Part shown: piece by piece, positions 62,409 through 64,000 of the stretch | Position numbering within the stretch: the stretch's first letter is position 1 | Layout of the letters: each line of letters starts with the position of its first letter | Source: Acidiferrobacteraceae bacterium | Lineage (GTDB): Bacteria; Pseudomonadota; Gammaproteobacteria; Arenicellales; UBA868 | DNA length: 64,000 bases | Direction of reading: 5' to 3' | Assembly: GCA_002721105.1 (NCBI GenBank) | Contig: PBJL01000011.1 | Location: forward strand, 104,966-168,965 | The notes under the pieces: generated by a model | What the model was told of the DNA's origin: nothing | The model's input: only the letters and a program-made list of their open reading frames with translations | The model's database searches: none | Translations under genes and position numbers: made by a program

Positions 62409-63290
62409 ATGAATAAAAAATTTACTCAGCGATTTGCAGTCCCAATCATTGCTCTTAGTTCTTTCATGGTATCGATCAATGGTTTGATGGTTCGCAGTTT
62501 TGAAAGCGCTAACGAATGGCAAATCGTATTTGGACGAAATCTTTTCTTTTTCCCAGCTATGCTAGGCGTCCTTTGTATGGTTTACCGAAGACAAATTTTT
62601 CTAATTTTTCGACAAATGGGTTGGATCGGCATTCTTGCCGGATTATTTTTGGGTGGAGCGAATACCACTGTTATTCTAGCAATTAGCCACACAACCGTAG
62701 CTAATGCCCTTTTCACCCTCAGCGCTTGCCCGTTAATAACTGCTGTACTCGCACGTTTTATTCTTGGTGAAAATATTTCCCGAAGCACAATATTAGCAAT
62801 TATCGTCGCAATGATTGGCATTTCCATAATGGTTTCAGACGGCCTTGCGAGTGACTCACCACTAGGAATATTAATTGCCATCGTGTGCGCACTCTTTTTT
62901 TCTCTTTTTGTTATTTGCTTGCGATATGGAAAAGAGCGAAACATGTTACCTGCTAGTGCTCTCGGTGCATTCGTCGGAATGGTTGTCGGACTTCTTGGTG
63001 CAAATTTTGATTATAGTCTTTCATCTTACGATTACACACTTTGTTTCTTTTGGGGGGGTGTAGTAGTAACGGCTGTTCATTTCCTCTTTGTAATTGCATC
63101 ACGTTATGTTACTGGTGCAGAAATTATGCTTATAACGCTAATTGAATTTACCCTTGGACCTATCTGGGTGTGGTGGGTGTTCAAAGAACAACCCACGATT
63201 ACAGCTCTAGTTGGTGGTCTACTTGTACTATCCGCCGTGGCCGGGAGGTCAATACTCTTAATGAAACAACAACCAATAAAAGAGGAGTAA
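62409..63290 (+). CDS. EamA/DMT family transporter, second of a tandem pair
   Basis: The 293-residue permease has the same arrangement as its upstream neighbour. NGLMVRSFESANEWQIVFGRNL starts repeat one, AISHTTVANALFTLSACPLITAVLARFILGE ends it, and ASRYVTGAEIMLITLIEFTLGPIWVWWVFKE lies in repeat two. The matching blocks make the pair likely to be an old tandem duplication. It converges on the amidinotransferase gene after about 90 bases. Transport of small polar metabolites is usual for the family; the substrate here is unknown. Confidence 0.85.
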   Translation: MNKKFTQRFAVPIIALSSFMVSINGLMVRSFESANEWQIVFGRNLFFFPAMLGVLCMVYRRQIFLIFRQMGWIGILAGLFLGGANTTVILAISHTTVANALFTLSACPLITAVLARFILGENISRSTILAIIVAMIGISIMVSDGLASDSPLGILIAIVCALFFSLFVICLRYGKERNMLPASALGAFVGMVVGLLGANFDYSLSSYDYTLCFFWGGVVVTAVHFLFVIASRYVTGAEIMLITLIEFTLGPIWVWWVFKEQPTITALVGGLLVLSAVAGRSILLMKQQPIKEE

Positions 63291-63382
63291 TCCTGAACAA
63301 ACTAACTTCACTTAACTTCTAATAAGCAGTGGTTTTAAATTTAGTTCCTTTACTTCAACTAGCCTATTTTTTATTTTTCACA

Positions 63383-64000
63383 TTAACGAATTCTAGTACC
63401 TGTTACTTGTAAAGGAAAATAGTCATCGCAATTACCCTTTCGAAAAACATCACCAGTAGCACAATGCAATCCTCCACCAAAAGGATATGCATCTCTAAAT
63501 GCTAATGGTATTACATTGAAACCTAACTGATCTAATTGCTCCATTTGGTAGATTTCGCTTTCTTCTACTACTACTGTGTCATGATCTAAAATTAAGATAT
63601 TCATCGATAGCCAAACACTCGAATAACATAGTGGTGGCGGTTGATTATGAGCTGGTTTGGCTGCATCTATTATTTCCCAATCATTTTCTGAGAATATCTT
63701 TTTCTGTTGGTCTGGCAATCGACGATTTGGATTATTAATTATTAAACCTGGCTTTAATGGAACAAAAGTAGCGTCAATGTGAATTGGATATGGATCACCT
63801 GGAAAATTAACAGAATGAACCCGGTGTTCGGGAAAATGACGTTGTAACCACTCCATACCTCTCCTATTGGTTGTCAATCCATGCTGACAGAATAAATCTT
63901 TTCCAAATCTGAGCACATCGGCTGCGTCGAACAAAGGTTCTTCCTCTGTAGTAACAAAATCTAAAGCTGCAGTCCTTTCTAACCTTTCCTCGATGGTTAT
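63383..64000 (-). CDS. Glycine amidinotransferase-like protein, C-terminal part
   Basis: The frame is open to the last base, so the N-terminus lies beyond the window; about 205 residues are visible. The sequence follows arginine:glycine amidinotransferase: LFDAADVLRFGKDLF, HIDATFVPLKPGLIINNPNR with the catalytic histidine, SSVWLSMNILILDHDTVVV, and GGGLHCATGDVFRKG with the catalytic cysteine. Such enzymes move the amidino group of arginine to glycine or another amine, giving guanidinoacetate or a guanidino natural product. Relatives act on scyllo-inosamine phosphate or taurine-like amines, so the acceptor is open. A role in making a guanidino osmolyte or metabolite is inference. Confidence 0.85.
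   Translation of the reverse strand: MTIEERLERTAALDFVTTEEEPLFDAADVLRFGKDLFCQHGLTTNRRGMEWLQRHFPEHRVHSVNFPGDPYPIHIDATFVPLKPGLIINNPNRRLPDQQKKIFSENDWEIIDAAKPAHNQPPPLCYSSVWLSMNILILDHDTVVVEESEIYQMEQLDQLGFNVIPLAFRDAYPFGGGLHCATGDVFRKGNCDDYFPLQVTGTRIR

Overview
This window is a contiguous stretch of a gammaproteobacterial chromosome, AT-rich by eye, with short spacers and many overlapping genes. The evidence for a Gram-negative gammaproteobacterium is the gene order ntrX-trkA-trkH, the lipid A and heptose genes (lpxC, an lpxL-type acyltransferase, a GT9 heptosyltransferase, gmhA, rfaE2), rpoH next to ftsY, and the block gmhA-lpoA-rsmI-rnpB-mraZ leading into the division and cell-wall (dcw) cluster. 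That last order is, from memory, the one in Pseudomonas. A small aerobic and probably aquatic genome is my inference; I cannot name a genus. I see no prophage, insertion sequence, CRISPR array or tRNA gene.

Layout. 1-3301: end of ntrX, then the potassium uptake genes trkA and trkH. 3346-5294: LPS heptosyltransferase and lipid A acyltransferase. 5330-7657: divergent argG and argF. 7726-9672: rpoH and ftsY, with a perfect CIRCE heat-shock operator directly upstream of rpoH. 9747-11860: rsmD, coaD, a YfhL-type ferredoxin and an AlkA-type glycosylase. 11932-19062: a stand-alone FabD-like acyltransferase, two transporters, a LiuR-like MerR regulator with a matching palindrome in its promoter, an AI-2E family permease, purB and a pseudouridine synthase. 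19063-19960: sparse, with three candidate small proteins. 19963-29002: a caa3-type cytochrome c oxidase operon (coxB, coxA, two subunit III-like genes, subunit IV, a c-type cytochrome, a secreted pentapeptide-repeat protein and a polytopic protein of unknown function), with ctaB divergent. 29059-34814: bioC, coaE, argJ, secA.

34922-52282: dciA, then the dcw cluster on the minus strand from mraZ to lpxC. It lacks ftsA between ftsQ and ftsZ and ddl between murB and ftsQ. ftsE and ftsX are also missing from their usual place between ftsY and rpoH. The cluster is led by a predicted promoter, three MraZ-type direct repeats and a long leader ending in a strong intrinsic terminator before mraZ. This layout recalls the UpsM small RNA of Rhodobacter. 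52459-57598: rnpB, rsmI, an LpoA homologue with no cysteine, gmhA, dolP and rfaE2. 57625-64000: rppH, an Fe-S oxidoreductase, a LON-domain protein, gluQ, a tandem pair of EamA permeases, and the C-terminal part of a glycine amidinotransferase-like enzyme cut by the window edge.

The strongest leads are (i) division genes missing together from their conserved loci (ftsA, ftsE, ftsX), proteins that act together in E. coli; (ii) HrcA/CIRCE control of rpoH; (iii) an UpsM-like leader RNA before mraZ; and (iv) unknown membrane and pentapeptide proteins attached to a caa3 oxidase operon. No search or computation could be run. All functions are read from motifs, lengths and gene order.
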